DNA from: Cyanoderma ruficeps
Lineage: Eukaryota; Chordata; Aves; Passeriformes; Timaliidae
Direction: 5' to 3'
NCBI GenBank assembly: GCA_008694505.1
Contig: VZDJ01000174.1
Coordinates: forward strand, 5,164,601 to 5,228,600
DNA length: 64,000 nt
The translations under genes were made by a program, and so were the position numbers. This document shows, piece after piece, positions 14,155 to 26,147 of the stretch; the first letter of the stretch is position 1; every line of letters begins with the position of its first letter. The notes beneath the pieces are model-generated. The model was not told the origin of the DNA and did not search any database. It was given only the letters and a program-made list of their open reading frames with translations.

Positions 14155-14181
14155 CTTCTTCCGGGGCTGCCATTTCATCAT
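14155..14181 (-). CDS. Candidate alternative first coding exon of TTC28
   Basis: On the minus strand, ATG at 14179-14181 opens MMKWQPRKK, nine codons, followed directly by the donor GTGAGT (14149-14154). The frame ends in phase 0. TTC28 exon 2 also ends in phase 0, so this exon could in principle splice to TTC28 exon 3. A third ATG at 14171-14173, in another frame and a better start context (GAAATGG), reads MAAPEE and reaches the same donor in phase 1, which would not fit. It could instead be a non-coding exon or chance. I do not recognise the peptide. Confidence 0.35.
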
Positions 14182-14564
14182 ATTTGTAGAGCGGGGACGT
14201 GCAGCATCAAGGTGGCGCTGGGGTGGCGGGCGCAGCGGGGCCGTAGCCCGCGGTCATGCTGCCCGGCCCCGCCACCAGGCCCGCGCCGCGTCCCGCGGGA
14301 CAGCAGCCGGCCCGGCCGTGCGGGCCATGGGCGGGTCTGTGCCCAGCCGGCGGCTCCGCCCGCACCGGTCACGCCCGGGGCCCGCGGGGCGCGGCCGCTC
14401 CCGGGCGCATCGCGGGCGGCGAGACCCGAACCAGGACCCGACCCCGGCCCGGCCCGCCCGGCGCGCGGCAGCTCAGGGGCGGCGCCAGCTCGGCCCCGCC
14501 CCCGCCGCGCGCCCGGCCCCGCCCCCGCCGCACGCGAGCCGGCGGCGGGCACAGACGCACCGGA

Positions 14565-14578
14565 CCGGCAGGGGGAGC
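14565..14578 (+). promoter_or_regulatory. CTCF-like motif
   Basis: CCGGCAGGGGGAGC fits the CTCF core CCRSYAGRKGGCRS with one mismatch (A for the last core C). Located in the internal CpG island, 19 bases left of an oppositely oriented, better match. Confidence 0.4.
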
Positions 14579-14597
14579 TGCGCGCGGAGAGGCTCTT

Positions 14598-14611
14598 GCG
14601 CCCCCTGTCGG
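14598..14611 (-). promoter_or_regulatory. CTCF-like motif, strong core
   Basis: The minus strand reads CCGACAGGGGGCGC, with the full AGGGGGCGC core of the CTCF motif and one mismatch in the flank. Binding is inferred only. Confidence 0.5.
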
Positions 14612-14614
14612 TGT

Positions 14615-14748
14615 CACCCGGCACGGGGACAGCCCGTGTGGCACCGGCACACGGGGACAGCCGCTGTGTCCGGGCACAGGGACAGCCCGTGTGGCATCGG
14701 CGCACCGGGACAGCCGCTGTGCCCGGGGACAGGGACAGCCGGTGTGTC
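14615..14748. repeat. GC-rich minisatellite, about 26-bp unit, 5 copies
   Basis: Five degenerate tandem units sharing GGGACAGCC followed by CGTGTGG, GCTGTG or GGTGTG. Units 1 and 3 resemble each other (CAGCCCGTGTGG), as do units 2 and 4 (CAGCCGCTGTG), so growth by a doubled unit of about 52 bases is likely. It abuts the internal CpG island. Confidence 0.85.
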
Positions 14749-17700
14749 CTGTGCACGCAGGTGTGCCCCGGGAGAGGCCGGGCTGCAGGTGGAAGGGCTG
14801 TGCAGTTCCAGCTTTGTCGTGTGGTTGAAGTCTTTTCCCGTCGAGCTTTCGCTGCCAGTGCTGGGGCTGCAGACTGAAGGCAGAGCTGGGCACTGTGGCA
14901 CTGTGGCCATCCCCAAGGAGCCAGTTATTCTAACATCAGAGCTTCAGCTGAGCTTTGGGAGCTGTTCTGAGACTGCTCTAATAAACCAATATAGGCTCAG
15001 GAGAGTTACAAATCCTCAGGGCATGAACACAACACAATTAAACTCTGGGCTTATGCTATTGAAATGGTGCAGAGAAGTAGTTTTCATTGCTGTGAGGAAT
15101 GACCAACAATGCAGCATCTCGGACGTAAACAATCAATTTCATGGCAAATGTAGTATCAAAACACAGATCAAAAATATATACACTGCCAGGTCCCTTGGAA
15201 ATACAACAGTTGCTTCTTCCTATTGCAGGTCCTCAGTCCAGAAGGAGACTGTGCCTTGGGTCTCAGGGAGGCCCCAGCACTGACAGGGGTATTTCAGCTC
15301 CAGCCTCGATGCTCAAATGCCACTCCCTTCCACAGTGACTGTGTGTACTCTGCCAAGATGAACACAAAGCTCAGACACCAGTCCTAAGCTGCCTTCAGCA
15401 GGTCCCATCTTATCCCACACTACCCTCAGACACAAGCTCTGTGTTCTGTATTTCTGTTCCCACACCTTCCCCTGGATTATTGACAATGCATGTGGCAGCA
15501 AAGAGGTGCAAGTGAAAAATAAAGCTTTGAAATGCAGTAGGGACTGAAAAGAACAGGTGTGGCTGAGCAGAAAAGGAGCTCCTGCTGATTTTACTCCCCA
15601 GAGCTAGTGTCCCACGGAGCTGTGCCCTTCTGTTATAGCAACAGCAGAGCCAGTGGGCCCTGAAACTCACAGATTTCTGTAAATTGAAAAACTGGTATTG
15701 ACCATTCTTAAGAGTTCTGTACAAAGCAGTCAGTGCTTGAGTCAAGAAAATAAGTGCTCAGCATCAGACAACGTTCAGCATCAGACAATGCCACTCTCCA
15801 CGTGGCTGTCAGAACGAAGCTTCATCAAATTCACAGACAGATTACAAAATGTGGTGTTTTGACATAATCAACAGGAAGTTTTTGAAATTCTTCCCAAGTA
15901 AGGATAATTAAGTGGAAGCATGCAGGAGCTGTTGTGAGAGATTGAAATGTTACAGTTAATGGCTTAAACATGGTTATGAAGGACTTTTTGCCCATTATGG
16001 CAAAACTGTGTAAAGAAGCTGCTACCACCAAAGCCCACCCCTCCCCGAATGTGACTCCTGACTGAAGCACTGGACTGTGAGTTAAGCTTCCTAAGGGAAC
16101 TTGAGATAAGATAAAGGTGACACTACTTCAATTATCTCAGGTCTAGCAAAAAGGAAATACATAAATAAACATGTTTTATTCCTTTTACTACTTTAGAGTG
16201 AATAATGGTCATAATTTGGGCCGGCTGTCACAAAATCATCCAGCAAAATGACGGCCTATACCAATCTTTCTTTTTTTTTTACTTCCCTTGATTTACTGAT
16301 GTTTTTAAAATTTGCATTGCAGATTTGACAGTCCAGTAGATGGTCCTCCTTTCCTACAGTCAGTGAATATCAGAAGCAAGCTGTGCATTATCAGACATAT
16401 CTGATAGCTTTCAATCTTACAACTCAGTGGATAAAAAACCTTTCAAAGTGTTTTCTTCAAATTAATCTTTGGCAAGAACCTAGAACTATCTGATGCACCA
16501 TCACATTTCTTACATAATCCTTCATTTTCAGTAACTTCTATGTTGATATCTTTGTTACACCTTGAAATTTCCTCTGCTCAACCCCAAGTGAGCACCACCC
16601 AGAAGCAATCACACACTGCAAGTAGCTGGAAATTGCTTGTTGAGCAGTTTGCTATCCAAGCAGTATGAGAATTCAGTTCATTGTGTCATTCTACTTAGGT
16701 AGCAGCTGAATTGGACAGTGTTCAACAGGTACATGAAGACTCAGAGTAACAACCTGCACTTCCCTGTGTGCTGCCTGGGCTGGCAGCGTGTGAGATGCCA
16801 GCACTTCAGTAACACCCACACAGCCAGAACACTGCAGACCAAACCCCTAACAGCCAAGTCCCTTGGCAAATTCACGAAGGATAATGAAATCAAGTCCTTT
16901 CATTTCTGAATTTATTAAAGCAGCTTTCAATTAATTACAGTGATTCTGTGTCTGCCACTTTGCCTCCCTCCAGCCAGAGTGCTGAAGGCAGATACAGCAC
17001 CCCGCAAGGGTTTACAGATGAGACTCTGCATGAGTGAATGTGAGCTATGGCAGCTGCTGAGCAAGTGTGGCCTGCAAAAGGTAAAAAGGAGTTCAGAAAA
17101 TTCTACTCTGGGAGGAGGGAACTCCCTTCCCTACAGGAATTAGGCAATTATCTTTTAATTAACGGACACCAAGCCTTCTGACAAAATTCCATCTATTTTG
17201 CACTCTTGAGGAAATAAAGGGTCAACACTCCATCATTATCCACGCCACCCTTTGGTCTTTCAAACGAAAACCCTACTCCATGCCTTGAAGAAGGGAAAAT
17301 GAGTGGGATAACAGGGGGAAGAGAGGTGACAATGAGAGAGAGAGAAAACAGCAGTGCCCACAGTGCCCTGTTCCACTGTCCTTCCCCTCACAGCATAGTG
17401 AGAGTCTCTGTTGGCACCTCAATTGTTTATTATATAAACAGGATGTGCCTGTGAAATATCTGTGTGATAGTCCTATGGCAAAATGTATTTCTGTAATTCA
17501 ATGGAGAGGAAACATAGTCTAAATTTTAACTGCATCTTTCCAAGGAAGGTGTTTGCTTTCAGAACTACTGAGACTCTGTTATCGGCTTAGGAGACTTCAG
17601 TTCTACCCTTACATGATCCTGAGCAGAAAACCATGTTTGGGACCTGCTTCTAATTATGACTTGCCCCTCCTTTTTTCCATAGGAAGTACAATTACTGCTG

Positions 17701-19504
17701 CTATGGAGACAAGTGTAATTCAGGCAAGATGTGGGCCAAAGCAATACTTGGAAGGCAAAGATGCACAGCAAAGTACCCTTTCTGCTATCTGTCCTCTGCT
17801 GGAGGAGGGTCTTCTCCCAGTCTTCCCTTGCCAACTTCCATAAGAGCCAAATAAATCACCTGTAACTAATAACTGGAACTTCTCACTAGGAAAGCTGCTC
17901 TTCCTCCCTTGTCCCCCCATTCCCACACCTTACCCAGTGACTCCAGCCATTCATAGGATCTGCCAGCACTCACATCATCAGCATCTCTGTGGGCATAACA
18001 GCCTCAAATAAGCCCTCACTAGCCCAAAATGGAAGACTTACATCAATTTTGTGGAGAAGGCTATACAAATTTAAATTCTTTTTAGGTATACTTACAATCT
18101 TATCAGGTTCCTGAACCAAAACACTGCTTTTATTCCCCAAGATAGTCCCCTTTGCCTGCTCCTCACAGCACACCTTAAACATATTTGTATGAATTCTTTC
18201 CAAAAAACCCAGTTGGAAGCTATATTATCTTACATGCAGACAGCAGTGAGACTGAAAACAATCTTGCCCTTCCTGGTATGATGCTGCTTGGACTAAAGGC
18301 TTGAGATGATCATTTTCTGGAAGAAGCAATTGATTCAAATGAAAGGTTTGTGTTGAAATGAAGGAACTCTGTGTCTGAATATGAAATAACATCAAGCAGG
18401 ATAAAGGATGGCTGTGGTACCCTTAAGGACACTCCTGCACTAAGGAAACAGATCCATCAATACACTAGAGGAACCAACAAGCTCCCAAACCCTATAGCAG
18501 CAAATTAAATGTGAAACCTTTCAATTATGGTTTAAAATTACATCCCCACTTAGACACTTCTCTTAAAGAGGTGGACTTCAGATACACAATGACATGAAGA
18601 AACTGAAAGACAAAATAAATTAGAGTCAAAGTTATTGTTTTAACAATTATCTCTTCTGGAGCTCACAGGTGAGCAAGGAGGGACTTAAGAGTTTGGTGAC
18701 ATACTCTGCACATTAAATTTGTCCTGATTTTCAGGATACAGAACATACCTTCTAAATTTAAAGAAATCATAAAAGCATATGAAAAGTTTTAATAAAAATT
18801 CTTTTTTAGCTTTGTCTGAAAGGGCTACACAATAAAACTATTGTATTATAAAGGATCTGTTTTGTCTATCCTAAATTTCTCTTCCACACAGTGGAAATGT
18901 AAGCATGTTACACAAGCCATCCTACTCTTGAGCCCTGAGATACTCAACAAAAGATCCCGTAACAGTCAGAAACACCATTTAAAACTCTCCAAGGACTCTT
19001 CTCTTACTGATTTAGAATGAGAGGCAGTTCACCTGCTGAACTTTCTTGTAAAACGTGTACCAGGAATTTTGTTTGTGTCTGTTCACATTTTCAGTCAGGA
19101 CTGTATGAATAAGAGATGTGACACAATTTATCCATATGCAGCACCATCTCTTCCTAAAGCACATCATGCTGTATCTCACAGCTGCCCTTTCCACTGCTGC
19201 AGCAGTAAGAGAACAGAGGAAAGAAATAAACTGAACTCCTCTACAATGACAAAGTGTCTACAGACAGCCAACGAACCCTCAAAACCAGAATCAGATAAAT
19301 CTTCTTCAGAAAGATAGATGTTCAAAGAGCAATTCCTTTGGTAGCCAAAGTTAATCTGCAGAATACCTTGTCACTGCCACATCGGAGATAACCATTTCAA
19401 AAGTGGGAAACAACCTCAAGTCAAGGTGCTGTAAAACCCCCTACAGCATCACCGAAGTCATTGGAGCAGAGACAATCTGGCCTCCCTGAGGAGTCACATC
19501 TAAG

Positions 19505-19570
19505 ATTCTCAGAATAGAATAGTTCCAATTGGGAGGGACCTAAAACAATCCTCTAGTGCAGTTTGCTGAA
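19505..19570 (-). repeat. Short CR1 3'-end remnant, antisense
   Basis: AGAATAGAATAGTTCC followed by GGGAGGGACCTAAAACAATC matches the reversed CR1 3' end (hairpin-proximal region). Very short. Confidence 0.6.
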
Positions 19571-22500
19571 AAGAATTATCTCCAATTCAGCACTACAGTG
19601 AAGTGTTTCTGATGCAATTTTAGTTAACTTCACTACTTTAAACAGGAAAATTAGGAGGAAATACCAAAATAGGAACTCGAGAACCTGTCAGTGACCAGGG
19701 CAACCCCAGCTAGCTTTGTCCTACAACAGTGAAGCCAGCACACCACTACATCAGACAAGACTTAGTCAGAACCTGACTTCAGTGGCATTTTTCTGCATAG
19801 AGTTGTGAGAATATTTGAGAATAACTAGGACAGCTGTTGGCTCCAACCTAAAAATATAGAACACATCTGCTTCATTTACCTTCATGTGCTCAAACATCCA
19901 GTACTGAACAAGCGTAAGTGCTGCTAAAATTTTTCTCTATGGAGAAACAGAAGGAGCCAACCATGCAGCACAGTTTTCATTCATGCCTGACAGGAAAGGT
20001 GAGGGGTGAGCTATTTGTGAGAATCAAAAATTAAAAAATATTCCATCTGCAGGTACGTAGAAGTGTTTAGGGATGATAAGAGATTGATTTAAAGTACGTT
20101 TTTGAAGGTTATATAAATGGAAGTTAATTACTAGATACTAGATTACTCCATAATCTATTTTTGCAATTAGCATCTTTTCTTACTGAAGTTTTATTACAAG
20201 AGGTGACCCTACAGCCGACCCAGAAGCACAAACCCAGTCTTGAAAAGTCATCTGTACTCGTTCCACCTTTCTTTTTCTCCAGCACAGATTTTTCTATTTT
20301 AAAAAGTGAGATTATCAGCAGATACCTTAGAAACAGAGGCTTTTTGCACAGACACTGGGGAAACAGGAAAAAAAATAAGATTATCTGCTGCCCCAGAATG
20401 TCTCTGCTGATGTGTCTGGACCCATTGGAACAAGGATTCTGGTGTCACCCATAGACCCCAGGCCCCACGATGCAGAACAGAAAACACAATTAAAACTGAA
20501 ATGTAATTAAGTCATTATAGCTGGAAAAAAGCTTGTGGTAAGTGTCTTTAACCTGATACACAGTAGCTTTGACAGCAGATTCTGAATGCGTGTCAGAAAT
20601 ATTTAAAAAAAACAAGCGTGGGAAGGAATTTCCTGAATGATATAAACAAAAATAAGAAAGGGAAGAATTAACTAAAAACTTTTCAATTTGTTAAGATTAG
20701 GAGAAATGGAAAAGACTCCACAGCTCTTGAATTCCAATGCTACACACGATGCCTTCTTTATATGCTGCATGTACAAGCAATGACAGACAAAAGAGAGACA
20801 AATTAGTTTGATATATTCTCTCTGCCTGGGCACAGACTTTCACTGTTCAACATGACATCGCAGCAGGCTGCCAGTAATGCAGTGATTGTCAGGTTTTCAC
20901 ATTGCTACCCAACCACCATCCTATAAACATCAGAGTTTAGGTAAAATGCTGCCAATAAGCTCGTATTTACACTTCAGAGAAATCTGCTGTTATTCTTCTC
21001 CTTCTAATTAAGCTGTATAAAGGCTTAGGCCTAATAACCGTGACTTCAATGTCCTAAAACCGAAACAGTCTTACAACGGTTTATTCCAAATAATTGCAGG
21101 TTTAATAAAAATCAGTTCATTTAAAAAATAGAAATATAGAGTTCTTGTTGCTAGCCTCAACTGAGGTCCTACAGGAACCCCATATCAGATAGACAAGTTG
21201 GTCCCTAAATCCAACAGCCTGGCCTATTACATCAGTAATTTATTCTGCTGGGTGTCCTGATCATTCTAAGAGAACAGACAAAATCTGGGAACATACCTCT
21301 TGTAGATCCATCTTCTACAACATGAAGAAGACAGCAAATGGTGCATCTCGTTTATGAGGAAGAAAACTCCTTTCTGATGCCAGTTGTTACAGTTGTTAGA
21401 AGTTTATGCCTTGAAGTCTGGGAGCAGTTATCACACCTATCCAAGCACAGGGATACTTACAGGGCTGTGCCTTTCCTTATTAAAACACCACAGAACACAA
21501 TTTGCCTCCTGAGTTTTCTAGCTGGAGCACCACCAACACATCCTGAGGACAGGGTCTCACTGCCAGCACTAATCCTCACCAGCATGGCAGAAATGTCTGG
21601 GCATCCCAGACAGGAGGAACCAGATCCCTGCTGTGGTACGGTCTCTGAGCTCAGCACAACAATTTCTACTCAACAAGTGTACAATATGAACCTTCTGGCA
21701 CCTCAGAGAGGGCACATTCCTCTGAGACAACCATCAGAGTACCCTTAAATAGATCCCTCAGAATTGTCTCAGGTCCAAAGATTCCAGAGTGGCAATTTAC
21801 CTGTGTGACTACTACAGGATACTTCTTTGTAGTCTTGTACACAGACCAGCAAGGCTACAATACTATTAGTTAGCAATGATCCTTTTAGCAGGAAAAATCA
21901 TCAGTAAACACAAAAAAAATACATAAAACAGAAAAAATCTCTCAAGCCTGAAATGTTGTTCCATTTGGATAAAGAATTCCTGACTTTCTGTAGGCGTTCT
22001 CCTGTTGCTGCCTTCCAGCATCTCCCCTCCTCCCTTTAATTAGAGCCCGTGCAAAAGGAGGGAGAAGCAAAGCTATATTTAACTGTCTGTACACCAATGA
22101 CCAGATAACATATTCTGTACTGAATAAAAATATTTTTAGTTGACCTCAAAATCCAGGGGAATGAAATCCCACGTTTTCACCCTGAAATACAGAAAAGCTT
22201 AAACCCACCTTTGGCTTTATTGCACATGAAGTACTGTTGAGTAAGAGATTCAAATAATTCCTGGAGGCCAGTTAATCTGCAGAGAGAGCTGTGCATCAGT
22301 AAAGAGAGCAATGTCTGGCAGCAGAGCCCCTGCTGGAATGTGGAACCATTCTTAATAGGAAATACAAGTGAAAATTGGAGTCAATAGATTCCTTTGATTC
22401 TCCTCTGCTGCAAGCAATTCCTGTGAAGAAGCCCTCAGTATGTTTTCTGGACAAAACAGGAATTTCCCCGAGCTCATCTCAGAGAAACACTGGCAAAAGC

Positions 22501-24954
22501 ACTCTACACAGGCTGCTCCCAAGAGCAGAACTCGGGCTCCAGGACTGAGAAACCCCACGGAGTGTTATTTGTACTCTGCACATACCGTGGCTGAGGCCAG
22601 GCTCGGTACAGGACATTTCTCAGCATCTTTACAAAGATGGTTTTTCCATTTTTCAGAGCGCGTTCCAGCGCGCACATCTGGCAGCGCTGGGGCGCGAACA
22701 GCAGTTCCTGGCTCTCCGTGCATGTGTTCTGCATCCCATGACATCATGCACTCCTCAGCCTGCCAAAGAGCAGTCTCTACTGTACAGACCACCAAAACAG
22801 AGCCCCAGCATCCCTGTGGGGAACAGGGCTAACTTCCAGCCCCAAAAGTTTTCCCCTTGCAAAATCTTGTTCAGTGTTTCATCTGTTGTGCTGCACTCTC
22901 TCCCACTCACACCCATTACTCAACAACAGTTTTCAAATCATTCCTAAATTGCCTCTATTCTACCCTGCCTGTAAAGATCTTCTCTTTGCAAAAGGCTGTA
23001 ACTACTCAGTTACTTCTCAGCAGAACAACCATTTTTCCTTTTATTCACAGTGCACTTTTAACTCTTTAACAACCTAAAAACTGGGAAATCTGTATTTCTC
23101 AAAGAAACCTACATTTGTTTTTCTTTGCTATCGGTAATAGTAGGTGGCACTGTACAGATTGATTGTTCTCTGGAGACGGGATTAATGGCCCATCTTGTGT
23201 CATATTCGTTACTTAGCACTGCCTCAGCAGCAAGGAAGCTCTCTGGCACACTTAAGAAAATAGGTTCTACACTGTAGGGCAAATCAGAAGAAAAATAATT
23301 CTATTACCTGAAAAATGTTCATGTTCAAAATCTTTCAAAACCTTTTAAAGAAAGGCAGACAAATGCCAAGAGCAAAGGTCCATGACTTACACACTCATTG
23401 GTGGAGAGCTCTGGAGCCAAGAACTGCTGCATGATTAGACCCTGGAATTCACCAAAACTGGCTCTCTGCTCCAACTCCTGTTATCAATCCCAAACTAATC
23501 AGCCAGAAGGAAATAGACATATAGATACTGCAACTTGGTAACGAAGTCACAATGAGAGATAAGGCTGCAAGATTTCCCTGCAATAATTTCACTAACGGAG
23601 GTGAAAAACAAGGTCTCCAGGCCTGATTCCTCCTAAATAGGGCTTAATTGTCAAAGGGTAGAGAAAAATTGCAACAGACAGATATTTCAAAATGACAAAT
23701 TTCAGTTTTCTTCTCATGCAACGTGGTCTCGTGCAAAAGAGCCAACTCACTCATCAGGGAAGGGTCACTCAGAGGTTATCCACAGAAACAGGACAAAGCC
23801 AGAAGCCAGGTCTATCACAAATTACCAGGCACATTGGCTCGAGGCAGCAGCAGCCCATAAATCCACTTCTCCCAAGACAGCACTTACATATCTAGATACA
23901 GTGATTCCCCTAACATCTCCTTCACTTGCCACCAGAGCATTTCCAGATATCAGTCTAATGTTCCAGAACAGAAAAATGAGGGCACTTGCACGATTTCAAG
24001 TTACCGTGCTACCAAATGAAAAAGCGATTTTTCCTTTTGCCTGTCCCCTGACTGAAGGTTCCCAACCCAACTGCTGTGTTTGGCACCAGGTAAATGCACC
24101 CAGGAATTGTGGCTACTGCCACTCACTTCAGAGTATTCTTGAAAAGGTCAGCCAGTTAACACCCTTGAGTTCCTTTTCATCCAGTATTATTATCAAAAAA
24201 TGATGATTTTTTTTTCCAGTGATGACCAGTGTTTAAACTAAGTAATTTGCTTTATATTAATAAAGATTAAATCATGCTATATACACATAAATATGTAGGG
24301 TTTCTCACACTGAAATGTACATGTTTTGTTTATAATACCTCTTCCCTTGGAAAAATCTTAGATTAATTTATTGCCACACATGATACTCCAGGGATAATGT
24401 ATTTTCCTCTTTACTTTTGGTTAGGAAATACGTGATACAAAGTGAATCCCAACTGCAGATAAAGTAAAAAACCTTAGAAATACTAGATTTTAAAAACAGT
24501 GAAAGAAGGAAGAGTCAATCTGGCACTCCTACTCTGAATGTAACAGGGTGGTTTATTTCGACTCAGGGAGTCCTGAATATTTCTGGTCCTTCCTCACTTG
24601 TAACATCAGTGCAAGGAAATTTATGTTCCTGAATTTCAGTTCTGTGAATGCTTTCCTGGCAAGTTACTCCTGACAAGAGTCTTTATAGAAGCTTTAAAGA
24701 AAAGTTATCCTGTGATCACAGAGATGGAGCACTAATGAGTTTAATTAGAATGCAGTGCATCAGCCCTAGATTGAGACATAGCCCAACATGATTAATTACC
24801 CTCTTGGAATGGCTGCAGCAAAATAGAGGGGGCTATTAAGGCTATCCTCTAATAGCTGTGTCCACCCACCTCCTCCACCTGCCTGAAGAGGTGTTCTCCT
24901 TCCCTGCAGCTTGGCTACCACTGTGACAGCTGTGGGTGGTGCCAGTACCAGCTC

Positions 24955-24990
24955 AATAGAAGATAATGTTAATTCATCATCTTCTCTATT
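24955..24990. repeat. Imperfect inverted repeat
   Basis: Left arm AATAGAAGATAATG and right arm CATCATCTTCTCTATT pair with one mismatch and a two-base bulge around a TTAATT loop. AT-rich; could form a hairpin in RNA of either strand. Confidence 0.6.
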
Positions 24991-25639
24991 AGCAATTACC
25001 CTTGCTCATTTCAAAATCAAGGTCAGTTTTATTTAGCGTACTTATCTTTCAGAAAAGTGTCAGTGTTCTAAGCATGAGTTTTTCAGCATCAACTACTATT
25101 TAGTTATGTAAAAACAGGAATCTTCTTATTTCACAGCTAAGCTTATAATCACGTCCAATCAAACTAACTCAAAAATTATCTCAATCCTTTGAAATGCATT
25201 AACCAGTTCCCCAGTTCACCCAGTTATGAGAGTATCAAAAAACCTAAAGTTGAAAATGTATTTACTTGATTTTTACTTTCCAGAACATCTTGTAAAGAGA
25301 TTTGACTACAAAGATAACTGAAACCTATTTGAAAAGCAGACTACAGACAAACCTACAGCTGCTTGAAGTTTATTGGCATTATCTTGAAAGCTGTCACTTT
25401 CTGTAGCTCTAAGATACCCCCAACAAGGGTTTAGGCATAAAATATTAAGCACCTCAACACATTGCTCCTCAAACATTACAGACAGCAAACTGCATGAAGG
25501 AACAGGTCTCAGCACATGTCCCAGTCAGGCATCAAAATTAAATTTTTTCAGTTATACAATCTCCTCCACATCTTGTTGTTCCACAGCTTGTACAAAAAGC
25601 TGTACACCTCCCAGAGATGCACATCTGCTTTAAAGATAT

Positions 25640-25702
25640 TAAGACTTGATGATCTTTAAAGGTCCCATCCCACCTAAGCCATTTCATGTGAATTCCGTGT
25701 TA
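25640..25702 (+). repeat. CR1 3'-end remnant, sense
   Basis: GACTTGATGATCTTTAAAGG then TCCCATCCCACCTAAGCCAT is the CR1 3' terminal segment, degraded at its end. Confidence 0.65.
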
Positions 25703-25944
25703 CAATAAGCACAGAACACGGACCTGAAACTCCCCAAAGATTGAGTCTTGCATTGGTACAAACAAAAGAAACTTCACAATATTCTTCCCAGGGTGTCCAC
25801 TATTGAACATGCCTGTGACACGTGGCAGAGGCCTCCTCAGTGGCTCTTGACCTCACTGTGTGTGTGGCACAGACATTGCTGGGATGTAAATTTGCTCACA
25901 CATTCTGTTATTTCCGACATCACCACCTCCAGGCCACTTAGGAT

Positions 25945-26147
25945 TTTTGGCTCTGAGGGTGGCGAGGCCCTGGCACAGGGTGCCCAGAGAAGCTGTGGCT
26001 GCCCCTGAATCCCTGGAAGTGTCCAAGGCCAGGCTGGACAGGGCTTGGAGCAGCCTGGTCTAGTGGAAAGGTGTCCCTGCCCATGGCAAGGGATGGAACA
26101 AGCAGGCTTTAAGTTCCCCTCCAATCCAAACCATTCTGTGATTCCAG
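25945..26147 (+). repeat. CR1 LINE 3' fragment, sense
   Basis: GGGTGGCGAGGCCCTGGCAC, GCCCAGAGAAGCTGTGGCTG, CCTGGAAGTGTCCAAGGCCA and GGCTTGGAGCAGCCTGGTCT, ending AACCATTCTGTGATTCC, is a fairly young CR1 3' end. Confidence 0.88.

Larger units (their letters stand above)
13880..14620. promoter_or_regulatory. Internal CpG island, candidate alternative promoter
   Basis: About 700 bases very dense in CpG, isolated in AT-rich intronic DNA some 24 kb downstream of TTC28 exon 2 in the direction of transcription. On the minus strand it contains a start codon cluster followed by a consensus splice donor (separate entry). CpG islands in birds usually mark promoters. Transcription direction and target gene are inferences; a plus-strand or bidirectional non-coding transcript is equally possible. 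Confidence 0.6.

Noticed and set aside
13891..15283. Long plus-strand frames of 328 and 418 codons
   Set aside because: They are arginine-, proline- and alanine-rich readings of a CpG island and a minisatellite, lack splice or domain support and run into ordinary DNA.
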